From positions 1 to 42,117 of the forward strand of contig CALMZE010000035.1 of NCBI GenBank assembly GCA_937870585.1: DNA of 42,117 nt, given 5' to 3'. This DNA is from an uncultured Sphingomonadales bacterium (GTDB lineage Bacteria; Pseudomonadota; Alphaproteobacteria; Sphingomonadales; Sphingomonadaceae). The position numbers and the translations under genes were made by a program. Positions 30,506-38,923 of this stretch are shown in pieces. Each line of letters starts with the position of its first letter. Position 1 is the stretch's first letter. The notes below the pieces were generated by a model. It was given only the letters and a program-made list of their open reading frames with translations, was not told the DNA's origin and did not search any database.

Positions 30506-33064
30506 ATGAAGACTCTATTGAATTCGGGCGTCGCCCGGATGTGCTTTGTTGTGGCCGCCGTTTTGGCGAGTTCGCCTGCACTTGCGCAAAATGCTGACGC
30601 CGATGAAGGTGGCATTCAGGAAATCGTCGTGACCGCGCAGAAGCGTTCTGAAAACGTCCAGAACGTGCCAATCGCGATTTCGGCTTTCAACGGTGAAGCG
30701 CTGGGTGAGCGCGCGGTGGGCAATGTCAGCCAGCTGGCGGCGCTGTCTCCTAACGTCAACTTGGACTCCGGCGTGTCGTTCAGTGCGTCGACAGCTGTGC
30801 TCGCGGCGTCAATTCGCGGCATCGGCGCGAGCGATTTTGCATTCAATATCGATCCTGCCGTCGGCGTCTATGTGGATGGCGTCTATCTGGCGCGCTCGGT
30901 TGGCGCGAACCAGGATTTGCTTGACGTCGAACGCATCGAAATCCTGAAAGGCCCGCAGGGCACGCTGTTTGGTCGCAACACCATCGGTGGTGCGGTTTCC
31001 ATCGTGACGCGCGATCCCGGCAAGGAGTTCAGCGTCCGTGGCGATCTGACGATGGGCCGGTTCAACCTGTTCCAGGCGCGCGCATCGGTTGACGTGCCAT
31101 TGGCTGAGAATCTGTATTCAAACTTCACAGTCGATGTGAAAACCCGCAACGGCTACATGAAGCGCTTGCCCTTTCCGGGTTCGATTACGGCAAACTCGCC
31201 CCCTTATACCGTTTATCCTGCCGCTGCATATGACTCGCCTTCGCGTGAAGGGGACGAGAGCAACCGCACATTCCGCGGCAAACTGAAATATGATGGCGGA
31301 TCATACCGCCTCACGCTGTCCGGCGATTATGCCTATACCGAAGGCACTGCGCCGACCAAGCTGTTGCAGACAACCAATGGCGATCCGGGCGGCTTGTTCG
31401 GCAATCTCTATAATCTGTGTATTAGCACGCCTGTCGCGGACTTGACCGCCATCGGCCTGATTAACATGTGCAACTCATCGGGGACGCAGTTGCCGTCACG
31501 CCATCGCGATCAGACATTCCCAGTGAACCGACTCTATACGCTTGCAGGCGTGAATGCAGATGCAAACCCCAATAACGATCTTTTGCCCTGGGATAATCGC
31601 TTCATCACCAATGATCGCGACACAACCTACGCGACGGGCAACAACTTTTCCCGCCTGCGTAACTGGGGTTTTACCGGCATTGCCGAAGTGGATGTTAGCG
31701 ACAATGCACTGCTCAAGTCGATCACATCCTATCGTAAGAGCTACTGGGTCAGTGGGCTCGATGGCGATGGTTCGCCCGTCAACATGTCCACCTACAGCTT
31801 CAGGCAGCGGCAGCAGCAGTTCAGTCAGGAATTGCAACTGGTTGGCAATGCTATGGACGAAAAGCTCAATTATGTCCTTGGCGGCTATTTCTTCCGCGAG
31901 TCCGGCTTCCTTGCTGACTATGTTATCTCCGGCGAAGGCATCTACGTCATTGATGGTCCGAACTGGCTCAAGACCAACGCCTATGCGGCTTTCGGCCAGG
32001 TCGATTTCCGGGCAAGCGACCTGATCGGCTTCACCGTAGGCGCGCGCTACACCAAGGAGAGCAAGAGTTTTGAAGGTGGGCAGCAGGAACTGAGTGGCCT
32101 GTTCTATAAGCTTGCTGGGGCACCCTGTTCTGATCTGGCCGGAAACATCTTCCCCAACGCTGTCCTTCCAAATGGACAGACCTGTCGGGTTGCCAACAAC
32201 TATCCTGATCCAAACAATCCTCTGCGCATCTATCCGGGAGGGATCAATCATCAGAGCTTCAACAACTTCTCTCCGAAGGTCGGCGTCCAAATCCACCCGT
32301 CGGATGACGTGATGGTTTATGGCTCGTGGTCGAAGGGTTACAAGACCGGAGGCTGGACCACGCGTTACTCAACGCCGCAGACCTTTGTCAGCAGCTTCGA
32401 TCCTGAAAAGGCCACAACCTACGAACTGGGCTTAAAGTCGACGCTTCTTGATCGCCGCCTTCAGGTCAATGCCGCCTTGTTCTATACCGATTACAACGCA
32501 ATTCAGTTGAATTATCAGGTTGGCGGGTCGCCGACGATCGCCAACGTTGGTGATGGCCGGATTAAAGGTGCTGAGCTGGAAATCACCGCCCAGCCGACGC
32601 GAGCTCTGACGCTCAACTTTGCGCTTGGCTACACTGATGCCTATTACACCAATCTCGATGCAGCGGTGGCTGTAACGAGCGGTCCCAGTGCCTTGCAGGC
32701 TGGCGCCGTGGTCGGCAGTGTGTTGCCCAAGACACCGAAGTGGAAGATCAACTTCAGCCCGCGCTATGAAATTGAATTGGGCAATGGCGGCTCCGTGACA
32801 TTGCTCGGCGACTATACGTTCATCTCGAAGCAGACGAATAATGTGGAGCGCACCTTTGCGCTCAACCGCCCTTCGGTTTCGATCCTGAACGCCAGTATTT
32901 CGTATAAGGATCCGTCAGATCACTATACGTTCACTCTTGGTGGCACCAATTTGACCAACAAGCGGTATCTGGCTTCGGGCACTGCCATCCCAGCATTCGG
33001 CGCCATTATCGGCACCTACAGCCGACCAGTCGAATGGTATGCACGCCTTGGCTTCAAATTTTAA
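30506..33064 (+). CDS. TonB-dependent outer-membrane receptor (2)
   Basis: This receptor has 852 residues. The signal peptide ends near ALA-Q (about residue 27). A TonB-box-like QEIVVTAQKRSENVQNVP is followed by the plug with SIRGIGASD, GVYVDGVYLAR and RIEILKGPQGTLFGRNT, and by a long barrel closing in RLGFKF. GGAGGGG lies just before the ATG. As the last gene of the alcohol dehydrogenase / Rieske operon, it is the prime candidate for import of a salicyl compound or its glycoside. It is distinct from receptor 3 downstream, with a longer barrel and additional loops. Confidence 0.93.
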   Translation: MKTLLNSGVARMCFVVAAVLASSPALAQNADADEGGIQEIVVTAQKRSENVQNVPIAISAFNGEALGERAVGNVSQLAALSPNVNLDSGVSFSASTAVLAASIRGIGASDFAFNIDPAVGVYVDGVYLARSVGANQDLLDVERIEILKGPQGTLFGRNTIGGAVSIVTRDPGKEFSVRGDLTMGRFNLFQARASVDVPLAENLYSNFTVDVKTRNGYMKRLPFPGSITANSPPYTVYPAAAYDSPSREGDESNRTFRGKLKYDGGSYRLTLSGDYAYTEGTAPTKLLQTTNGDPGGLFGNLYNLCISTPVADLTAIGLINMCNSSGTQLPSRHRDQTFPVNRLYTLAGVNADANPNNDLLPWDNRFITNDRDTTYATGNNFSRLRNWGFTGIAEVDVSDNALLKSITSYRKSYWVSGLDGDGSPVNMSTYSFRQRQQQFSQELQLVGNAMDEKLNYVLGGYFFRESGFLADYVISGEGIYVIDGPNWLKTNAYAAFGQVDFRASDLIGFTVGARYTKESKSFEGGQQELSGLFYKLAGAPCSDLAGNIFPNAVLPNGQTCRVANNYPDPNNPLRIYPGGINHQSFNNFSPKVGVQIHPSDDVMVYGSWSKGYKTGGWTTRYSTPQTFVSSFDPEKATTYELGLKSTLLDRRLQVNAALFYTDYNAIQLNYQVGGSPTIANVGDGRIKGAELEITAQPTRALTLNFALGYTDAYYTNLDAAVAVTSGPSALQAGAVVGSVLPKTPKWKINFSPRYEIELGNGGSVTLLGDYTFISKQTNNVERTFALNRPSVSILNASISYKDPSDHYTFTLGGTNLTNKRYLASGTAIPAFGAIIGTYSRPVEWYARLGFKF

Positions 33065-33086
33065 CTGAAGCCGAAACCCTCGAAAG

Positions 33087-33121
33087 GGCGATCCTGGTTT
33101 TGGCCAGGGTCGCCTATTTTC
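33087..33121 (+). terminator. Rho-independent terminator of the Rieske operon
   Basis: GGCGATCCTGG (33087-33097) pairs with CCAGGGTCGCC (33104-33114), with one wobble, around a 6-base loop; TATTTTCTT follows. It lies 23 bases after the receptor stop. Confidence 0.75.
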
Positions 33122-33134
33122 TTGCGGCATAAGA

Positions 33135-33188
33135 TTGACATATGAATATTAAAATGCAAATGCGGAGATGGCAATTGCACTATAGTGC
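33135..33188 (+). promoter_or_regulatory. Promoter region of TonB receptor 3 with palindrome GCACTATAGTGC
   Basis: TTGACA is at 33135-33140. A perfect 12-base palindrome GCACTATAGTGC lies at 33177-33188, 30 bases before the receptor ATG. Its centre, TATAGT (33181-33186), is a good -10 element in its own right, so a protein bound to the palindrome would block or remodel the promoter. Spacing from the TTGACA to that -10 is too long for one promoter, so either the -35 is weak and activator-assisted or the TTGACA serves another start. Confidence 0.4.
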
Positions 33189-33218
33189 CGATTCCACTGT
33201 TCGACGGTGAGACAGCAA

Positions 33219-35438
33219 ATGAGAAAGATTCTTCTGGCCGGAACAGCCGCAATGGCGTTTACGGTGGTTACGCCAGCGTTCGCACAACAAGACGCACAAG
33301 CAGATGATGCCGCAGAAACGGGCGATATTGTCGTTACTGCAACGCGCAGCGAAACGCTTTTGTCAAAGACGCCGATCGCGTTAACGGCGATTTCCGGCGA
33401 AGGCCTGCGAGATGCCGGTATCACCGATTCACGCGCCTTGACGGATATCGTCCCCAACTTGCAAATTAGCGAAAATGGCGATGGGGCACGCGTGTCGATC
33501 CGCGGCGTTACCAGCACTGACAACACCGAAAAGGGTGATCCTTCAGCGGCATTTCTGCTCGATGGTGTCTACATCGCTCGTCCGATTGAAGTGCTGAATT
33601 CGTTTTTCGATCTGGAGCGTGTTGAAGTACTGCGCGGCCCGCAAGGCACGCTGTTCGGGCGCAATACAACGGCTGGCGTGATCAACGTCATTTCAGCGCG
33701 TCCCAAGGCCGGCGAATTCCAAGCGTCAGGTGATGCAACATATGGCAATCTGGGCACGGTCAACGCCACGGGCATGATCAACCTGCCGGTTGGTGAAACG
33801 CTGGCGGTTCGCGCGGCAGTGAATTATGATCGTCAGGACAGCCCGATCATCCAAACCGGGGGTCCCATCGTAGAATCTCTGGACCCTTACCGTGACACTC
33901 TGTCTGGGCGTCTCTCATTTGGTGGCGAACTAGGCGACCGCTTCAAGTTCATCATTCGTGGTGATTACACGCAGGCGAAGGGTGGCGTTTACAACCTCCT
34001 TCCGTTGGGCAACTTCTTCCCAGATGCTGCCACGCCCAACCCGACGGTCAATCCGCGCTACACGCCCAACAAGGCGCGCTTGCAGCGCACTTTGAACATC
34101 CCGCTTCAGTTTGAAGACAAAAAGAATAACCGCTTCTGGGGCGTCGCTGGCGAGTTTTCATACGATTTTGGCGGTGTTGAGCTGACCTATCTCGGTTCGT
34201 ATCGAGAAACCCATCGTGATGACGATCGCGACTTTTTTGTCCTCGGTTTCCTGCATACCGACACCTACTTTTTCGGCGATTTCAAGCAGAACTCGCATGA
34301 AGTGCGGGCAGCGTTCGGCGGCGAAGGGCCGTTCAAGGGTCAGGTGGGCGGATATTACTTCAACGAAGAATCTACGCTTGAAGCGACCATTGGTCTTCCG
34401 TTCTCGGCCTTCGTTGTCGGACCGGGTCAACCTTTGAACTTCAATCAGACGGGTTTCGGCTTCCCTCAGGGGCCGACGAAGTCCACATCCAAGGCTGTTT
34501 TTGGTCAGTTCACCTATGATCTGACTCCGGAACTCCACCTCACGGCTGGCGCGCGCTACACCAAAGATGCAAAATCCCGTGTTGGCGCAACGATCCTTGA
34601 CTTTAACTCGGTGGCCAACAGCTTCTGCGGAGCGCTGCGTTGCGTGCTCAACGAAAATATTGCGGCCCGCAAGTATAGCAAAACGACGTGGAAGGTTGGG
34701 ATCGACTATGATGCTCCAGGTCTCGGCTTGGTCTATGCCAATGTGTCGACCGGCTACAAGGCTGGCGGGTTCAACGATGGATGTGAAACCGGCCAGGGCG
34801 TCGGTTGTTCGCTCCTGGCAACGGACCTGTACTATAGTCCGGAAACACTGACAGCTTATGAAGGTGGGTTCAAGCTGCGCTTTGCCGACAATGCGGTCCG
34901 CTTGAACGCGTCTATTTTCCACTATGATTACAAGGGCCTGCAACTGAGCCAGATCTGCTGCAGCCCGCCGCAGACACTGACGAAGAACGCGGCGGCGGCC
35001 AAGGTCGATGGGGTCGAGCTGGAAGCTGTGCTCCGCCCGAGTGACAATGACCAGGTCGACGTGGGCTTCACATGGCTGGACGCGCGTTATTCGAAATTCT
35101 TCCCGGATACGGCTAACCGCCCGACGTTCAGCTTCAATGGTCGCCCGCTTGATCACGCGCCGAAATATACTGCAAGTGCAGGCTATACCCACACGTTCAA
35201 CTTGGGGAATGGCGGGAAGGTTGACGCCTCTGTCCGCACGCGCTTGAGTGCTGCCTATTTCATGCAGGATCTCAACAACCTGTCACAGTTCCGTCAGCCG
35301 TCCTTCACAAAGACAGGCGCAACGTTGACCTATAAGGCTCCGGATGACCGGTATTACATTCAGGGCTACGTGCAGAATATTGAAAATGAAATTACGCTTG
35401 CTGCGCGGCCGCATCCGGCCTTGCCGGTGGTGTTGTAA
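33219..35438 (+). CDS. TonB-dependent outer-membrane receptor (3), C-terminus altered by frameshift
   Basis: As read, this receptor has 739 residues: signal peptide (to about AFAQ), GDIVVTATRSETLLSKTP as TonB box, plug with SIRGVTSTD, FLLDGVYIAR and RVEVLRGPQGTLFGRNT, then the barrel. It ends in PALPVVL without the aromatic C-terminal residue needed for barrel insertion. One base more near 35403-35405 would continue in another frame for 26 codons, ending EEPRTYGIRAGFKF at a TGA at 35483-35485, the normal end. So a one-base deletion (or read error) has removed the last strand. ATG 33219 is chosen over GTG 33207. It belongs to a separate transcript after the terminator at 33087. Confidence 0.9.
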   Translation: MRKILLAGTAAMAFTVVTPAFAQQDAQADDAAETGDIVVTATRSETLLSKTPIALTAISGEGLRDAGITDSRALTDIVPNLQISENGDGARVSIRGVTSTDNTEKGDPSAAFLLDGVYIARPIEVLNSFFDLERVEVLRGPQGTLFGRNTTAGVINVISARPKAGEFQASGDATYGNLGTVNATGMINLPVGETLAVRAAVNYDRQDSPIIQTGGPIVESLDPYRDTLSGRLSFGGELGDRFKFIIRGDYTQAKGGVYNLLPLGNFFPDAATPNPTVNPRYTPNKARLQRTLNIPLQFEDKKNNRFWGVAGEFSYDFGGVELTYLGSYRETHRDDDRDFFVLGFLHTDTYFFGDFKQNSHEVRAAFGGEGPFKGQVGGYYFNEESTLEATIGLPFSAFVVGPGQPLNFNQTGFGFPQGPTKSTSKAVFGQFTYDLTPELHLTAGARYTKDAKSRVGATILDFNSVANSFCGALRCVLNENIAARKYSKTTWKVGIDYDAPGLGLVYANVSTGYKAGGFNDGCETGQGVGCSLLATDLYYSPETLTAYEGGFKLRFADNAVRLNASIFHYDYKGLQLSQICCSPPQTLTKNAAAAKVDGVELEAVLRPSDNDQVDVGFTWLDARYSKFFPDTANRPTFSFNGRPLDHAPKYTASAGYTHTFNLGNGGKVDASVRTRLSAAYFMQDLNNLSQFRQPSFTKTGATLTYKAPDDRYYIQGYVQNIENEITLAARPHPALPVVL

Positions 35439-35512
35439 TTGAAGAGCCGCGCACATATGGAATTCGCGCTGGCTTCAAATTCTGACGTTCGTTGAGCAGT
35501 TGATAAAAGGGG

Positions 35513-35545
35513 AAGGGGCCGCTTCTTTGGGCGTGGCCCTTTTTC
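35513..35545 (+). terminator. Terminator after TonB receptor 3
   Basis: GGGCC (35516-35520) can pair with GGCCC (35535-35539) inside a larger AAGGGGCCGC ... GTGGCCCTTTTT arrangement; a run of five T bases ends the element. It follows the restored receptor stop (35485) and precedes the GH3 gene. Confidence 0.6.
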
Positions 35546-35589
35546 TGTATCCATCCTAAACATTAACATCGGTTGGAGAGGGGCGCACA

Positions 35590-37572
35590 ATGTCAGTTAG
35601 CAGATCGGTATCTTTGCTCGTATCCGTCAGCATTTTGGCGTGTGCATCATGGGCGGCCAGCGCCGCGACCAAATCGGCGAAACAGCCAATCGTGGAAAGC
35701 AGGGCGGTTCCGTTGATTGCCGCAGGAGATCTTCGGTTTCGGGATCTCAACCGAGATGGTCAGCTCAATCCCTATGAGGATTGGCGTTTGCCTCCCGAAA
35801 CGCGCGCCGCAGATCTGGTTGCACGGATGACATTGGCCGAAAAGGCCGGAACGATGATGCACGGCTCGATCCCCGGCATCGGCAATGTCGTCGGCTTTTC
35901 GACCGCAGGCTATGATGTGCCACTGTTTCGGCCAGACGTAACCGAGCGGAATGTGACGAGTTTCATCACGCGCCTCGCGGTCGGTCCGCGCCGGATGGCG
36001 GAGGAAAACAACAAGCTTCAGGAAATCGCCGAGGGAACGCGCCTTGGCATACCGCTGACAATCAGCACCGATCCGCGGCATCATTTCCAGTTCATCCTGG
36101 GCGCCAGCAGCATGGGCGTGGGCTATTCGCAATGGCCGGAAACATTGGGCTTTGGCGCGCTGCGAGACACGAAGCTGATGAAGCGTTTTGCCGAAGTGGC
36201 GCGCAAGGAATATCGCGCCACGGGTATCCATCAGGCGCTTTCGCCACAGGCCGATCTGTTCACCGAACCACGCTGGGCACGCGGAACAGGAACATTCGGC
36301 TCCAGCCCGCTGGTCGTCCGCGATCTGGTGGCCGCTTATGTCGAGGGATTTCAAGGCAGTGCCAAGGGATTGCATCCTGACGGGGTGCTGACGGTTGTGA
36401 AGCATTGGGCGGCCTATGGGGCGACGCCTGAGGGCTGGGACGGTCACAATCACTATGGCCGCTTTGCAAAGGCGACGAACAAAAGCTTTGCTGCTCACGT
36501 CAAAGCGTTTGACGGTGCGTTCCGGGTCAAAGTGGCGGGCGTGATGCCCACTTACTCGATCGTGCAGGGGGTCTCGGTTGCGGGCAAACCGCTCGAACTG
36601 GTCGGGGCCGGGTTCAACGCGCAGCTGCTTCAGGACAAGCTGCGCAAGGAAAAGCGCTTTGGCGGCATCATCCTGTCCGATTGGGCGATCACCAATGATT
36701 GCACGGCAGAGTGCGTCACGCCGACTAAGCCGCAAGGACCGGAATCCATCGCCATGCCCTGGGGTGTTGAAAATTTGAGCGAGCTGGAGCGCTTCGCCAA
36801 AGGCATCAACGCCGGGATTGATCAGTTTGGCGGCGTAACCAACACGGGCATCATCGTTGAGGCCGTCAACAAGGGGCTGGTGAAAGAGGCACTGCTCGAC
36901 GCGGCGGCGAAGCGCGTTCTTGTGACGAAGTTCCAGATGCGGCTGTTTGAGAATCCCTATGTCGATCCGGAAGCCGCCGCGCAGTCTGTGGGCGCCGCTC
37001 AGGCGAATGACGAGGGATTTGCAGCACAGGCGGCATCACAGGTGCTTTTGAAGAACGATGGCATCTTCCCCCTCAAGGCGGGAGCGCGCGTCTGGCTGAA
37101 GGATATTGACGCAGCGGCCGCCCGGGAGCGCGGCCTTGTTGTCGTCGACAAGCCGGAAGAGGCCGATGTGGCGTTGGTCCGCGTGGGAACCCCCTCAGAA
37201 CGGCCGCATCCGTTCCACTTCTTCGGAAGCCGGCAGAATGAAGGGCGGCTTGATTTCCGCCCCGGCGAGGCCGGGCATGATTTGGTGAAGGACCTGAGCG
37301 GCAAGACCAAGGTCGCGCTGGCCCTGTTTGCAGATCGTCCCGCTGTTCTTGGCCCGGTGGAGCGCATGTCGAGTGCAATTCTGGTCAATTTCGGTGTGTC
37401 CGATGCGGCCTTGCTGGATGTCGCCACGGGACGTTTATCAGCAAAAGGACGGCTGCCGTTTGAAATGCCTTCGAGCATGGCAACGGTTGCCGCGCAGGAC
37501 CCTGCATTGCCTGATGATAGCAAACAACCCCTGTACCGCGCTGGCGCGGGCCTGACGACACGCAAGAAATAA
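35590..37572 (+). CDS. Secreted glycoside hydrolase family 3 (beta-glucosidase-like) with EF-hand-like loop
   Basis: This exported glycosidase of 660 residues has a signal peptide of about 26 residues. Residues 52-63 (DLNRDGQLNPYE) form a perfect 12-residue EF-hand calcium loop before the catalytic domain. The GH3 N-terminal barrel follows (LVARMTLAEKAGTM, then DPRHHFQF, VVKHWAAYG), with the nucleophile Asp about 364 in ILSDWAIT. The C-terminal sandwich begins near VLLKNDGIFPL. GGAGAGG lies before the ATG. It would release glucose or xylose from beta-glycosides. The downstream FHS sugar transporter begins 7 bases after the stop. Next to salicyl-degrading genes, aryl beta-glucosides such as salicin are attractive substrates (inference). 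Confidence 0.9.
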   Translation: MSVSRSVSLLVSVSILACASWAASAATKSAKQPIVESRAVPLIAAGDLRFRDLNRDGQLNPYEDWRLPPETRAADLVARMTLAEKAGTMMHGSIPGIGNVVGFSTAGYDVPLFRPDVTERNVTSFITRLAVGPRRMAEENNKLQEIAEGTRLGIPLTISTDPRHHFQFILGASSMGVGYSQWPETLGFGALRDTKLMKRFAEVARKEYRATGIHQALSPQADLFTEPRWARGTGTFGSSPLVVRDLVAAYVEGFQGSAKGLHPDGVLTVVKHWAAYGATPEGWDGHNHYGRFAKATNKSFAAHVKAFDGAFRVKVAGVMPTYSIVQGVSVAGKPLELVGAGFNAQLLQDKLRKEKRFGGIILSDWAITNDCTAECVTPTKPQGPESIAMPWGVENLSELERFAKGINAGIDQFGGVTNTGIIVEAVNKGLVKEALLDAAAKRVLVTKFQMRLFENPYVDPEAAAQSVGAAQANDEGFAAQAASQVLLKNDGIFPLKAGARVWLKDIDAAAARERGLVVVDKPEEADVALVRVGTPSERPHPFHFFGSRQNEGRLDFRPGEAGHDLVKDLSGKTKVALALFADRPAVLGPVERMSSAILVNFGVSDAALLDVATGRLSAKGRLPFEMPSSMATVAAQDPALPDDSKQPLYRAGAGLTTRKK

Positions 37573-37579
37573 GGAGCTG

Positions 37580-38863
37580 ATGATGGCTGGACCCATGCCC
37601 GGCGCGACCGCGTCAACGAACACGAGTGGCACCAATGCACCCCGCTCGCTTGTCGTGGGGGTGGTGGCGTTGTTCTTCATATGGGGCGGCCTCACCAGCC
37701 TCAATGACGTACTCATTCCCAAGCTGAAGGGACTCTTTTCGCTCACCTACACCGAGGCGATGCTGACGCAGTTCGCATTCTTCATGGCCTATTTCATTGT
37801 GTCGCTGCCTGCCGGATCGCTCATCGCGCGCGTGGGGTATCTAAAAGGGATCGTGATCGGGCTGGGAACGATGGCGATAGGCTGCCTGATGTTCATCCCC
37901 GCGTCGGGATCGGGCATCTATGCGACCTTCCTTGCAGCCCTGTTCGTGCTCGCGGCGGGCATCACCGTGCTGCAGGTCGCGGCCAATCCGCTGATCGCCA
38001 ATATGGGCAGTGCCGACACCGCCTCCAGCCGGTTGACGCTGGCGCAGGCGTTCAACTCGCTAGGCACAACGATTTTTCCACCCATCGGCGGCGCGATCAT
38101 TTTGGGCTCGATGGCTACTGTTGATCCTGAAGCGCTGGGTGCCACGGAAAAGGCAGCTTTCCTGACCCAAGAGAGTGCCATTATTGGCAATGCTTATCTG
38201 GTCATCGCGACCATCCTCGCGGTGATCGCGACCTATTTCTGGCTGAGACGTTCGCAATTGCCCAACACCCGTGAAGAGGCAACCAGCTTGGGCGGCGCGT
38301 TCGGCCTGCTTGCTCAGCCGCGCCTCGGCGGCGGTGTCGCCTCAATTTTCCTGTATGTGGGTGCGGAAGTCGCCATCGGCTCGATGCTTATCAACTATCT
38401 GGCGCAGCCCCACATCATGGGCGTGACGGAGCAGACGGCCGCTGGTCTCATCGCCCTTTATTGGGGTGGAGCCATGGTTGGGCGATTTATCGGCTCTGCC
38501 ATTTTGCGGATGGTGTCTCCGGGCCTTGTCCTCGCGCTTTTCTGTCTGGGCGCCGCCGGGCTCGCCACGCTCTCTGGCATGTCGACTGGTACCTTTGCCG
38601 GTTACACTTTGCTGGCTGTGGGGCTGATGAACTCGATCATGTTCCCCACCATCTTCTCGCTGGGCGTGGAAGGATTGGGAGACAAGACGCCGCAAGGCTC
38701 TGGCTTGTTGTGCATGGGCATCGTTGGCGGAGCGCTGATCCCGCTGCTGTTCGGCATGATTGCCGACCGGACGACCCTTGCCGCGGCATTGAGTGTGCCC
38801 GTGATCTGCTATCTTCTGATCGCAGCCTATGGATGGTCGTGCGCCAAGCGCGGACGCGCCTGA
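37580..38863 (+). CDS. FHS-family MFS sugar transporter (glucose/fucose:H+ type)
   Basis: This inner-membrane sugar symporter has 427 residues and about 12 membrane segments. Family marks are FFIWGGLTSLNDVLIPKLK in segment 1, LQVAANPLIANMG, and AQAFNSLGTTIFPPIGG, as in FucP and GluP proteins. AAGGAG lies 4-7 bases before the ATG. It overlaps the end of the GH3 transcript (7-base gap), so it is expected to import the sugar the glycosidase frees. A strong terminator follows at 38876. Confidence 0.9.
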   Translation: MMAGPMPGATASTNTSGTNAPRSLVVGVVALFFIWGGLTSLNDVLIPKLKGLFSLTYTEAMLTQFAFFMAYFIVSLPAGSLIARVGYLKGIVIGLGTMAIGCLMFIPASGSGIYATFLAALFVLAAGITVLQVAANPLIANMGSADTASSRLTLAQAFNSLGTTIFPPIGGAIILGSMATVDPEALGATEKAAFLTQESAIIGNAYLVIATILAVIATYFWLRRSQLPNTREEATSLGGAFGLLAQPRLGGGVASIFLYVGAEVAIGSMLINYLAQPHIMGVTEQTAAGLIALYWGGAMVGRFIGSAILRMVSPGLVLALFCLGAAGLATLSGMSTGTFAGYTLLAVGLMNSIMFPTIFSLGVEGLGDKTPQGSGLLCMGIVGGALIPLLFGMIADRTTLAAALSVPVICYLLIAAYGWSCAKRGRA

Positions 38864-38875
38864 CACAAAAAATGA

Positions 38876-38905
38876 GCTGGCAGATGACCTGCCAGCCCCT
38901 TTTTG
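38876..38905 (+). terminator. Rho-independent terminator of the GH3-transporter operon
   Basis: GCTGGCAG (38876-38883) pairs perfectly with CTGCCAGC (38889-38896) around ATGAC; CCCTTTTTG follows. The tract of A bases upstream (38866-38872) allows it to work for the convergent minus-strand esterase gene as well. Confidence 0.82.
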
Positions 38906-38923
38906 TTGTTCTGCTGGATTTTC

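Noticed and set aside
34158-35192. 344-codon minus-strand open frame
   Set aside because: It lies opposite TonB receptor 3 and shows no recognisable motif.
35647-36735. 362-codon minus-strand open frame
   Set aside because: It lies opposite the GH3 gene; no motif and no ribosome site.
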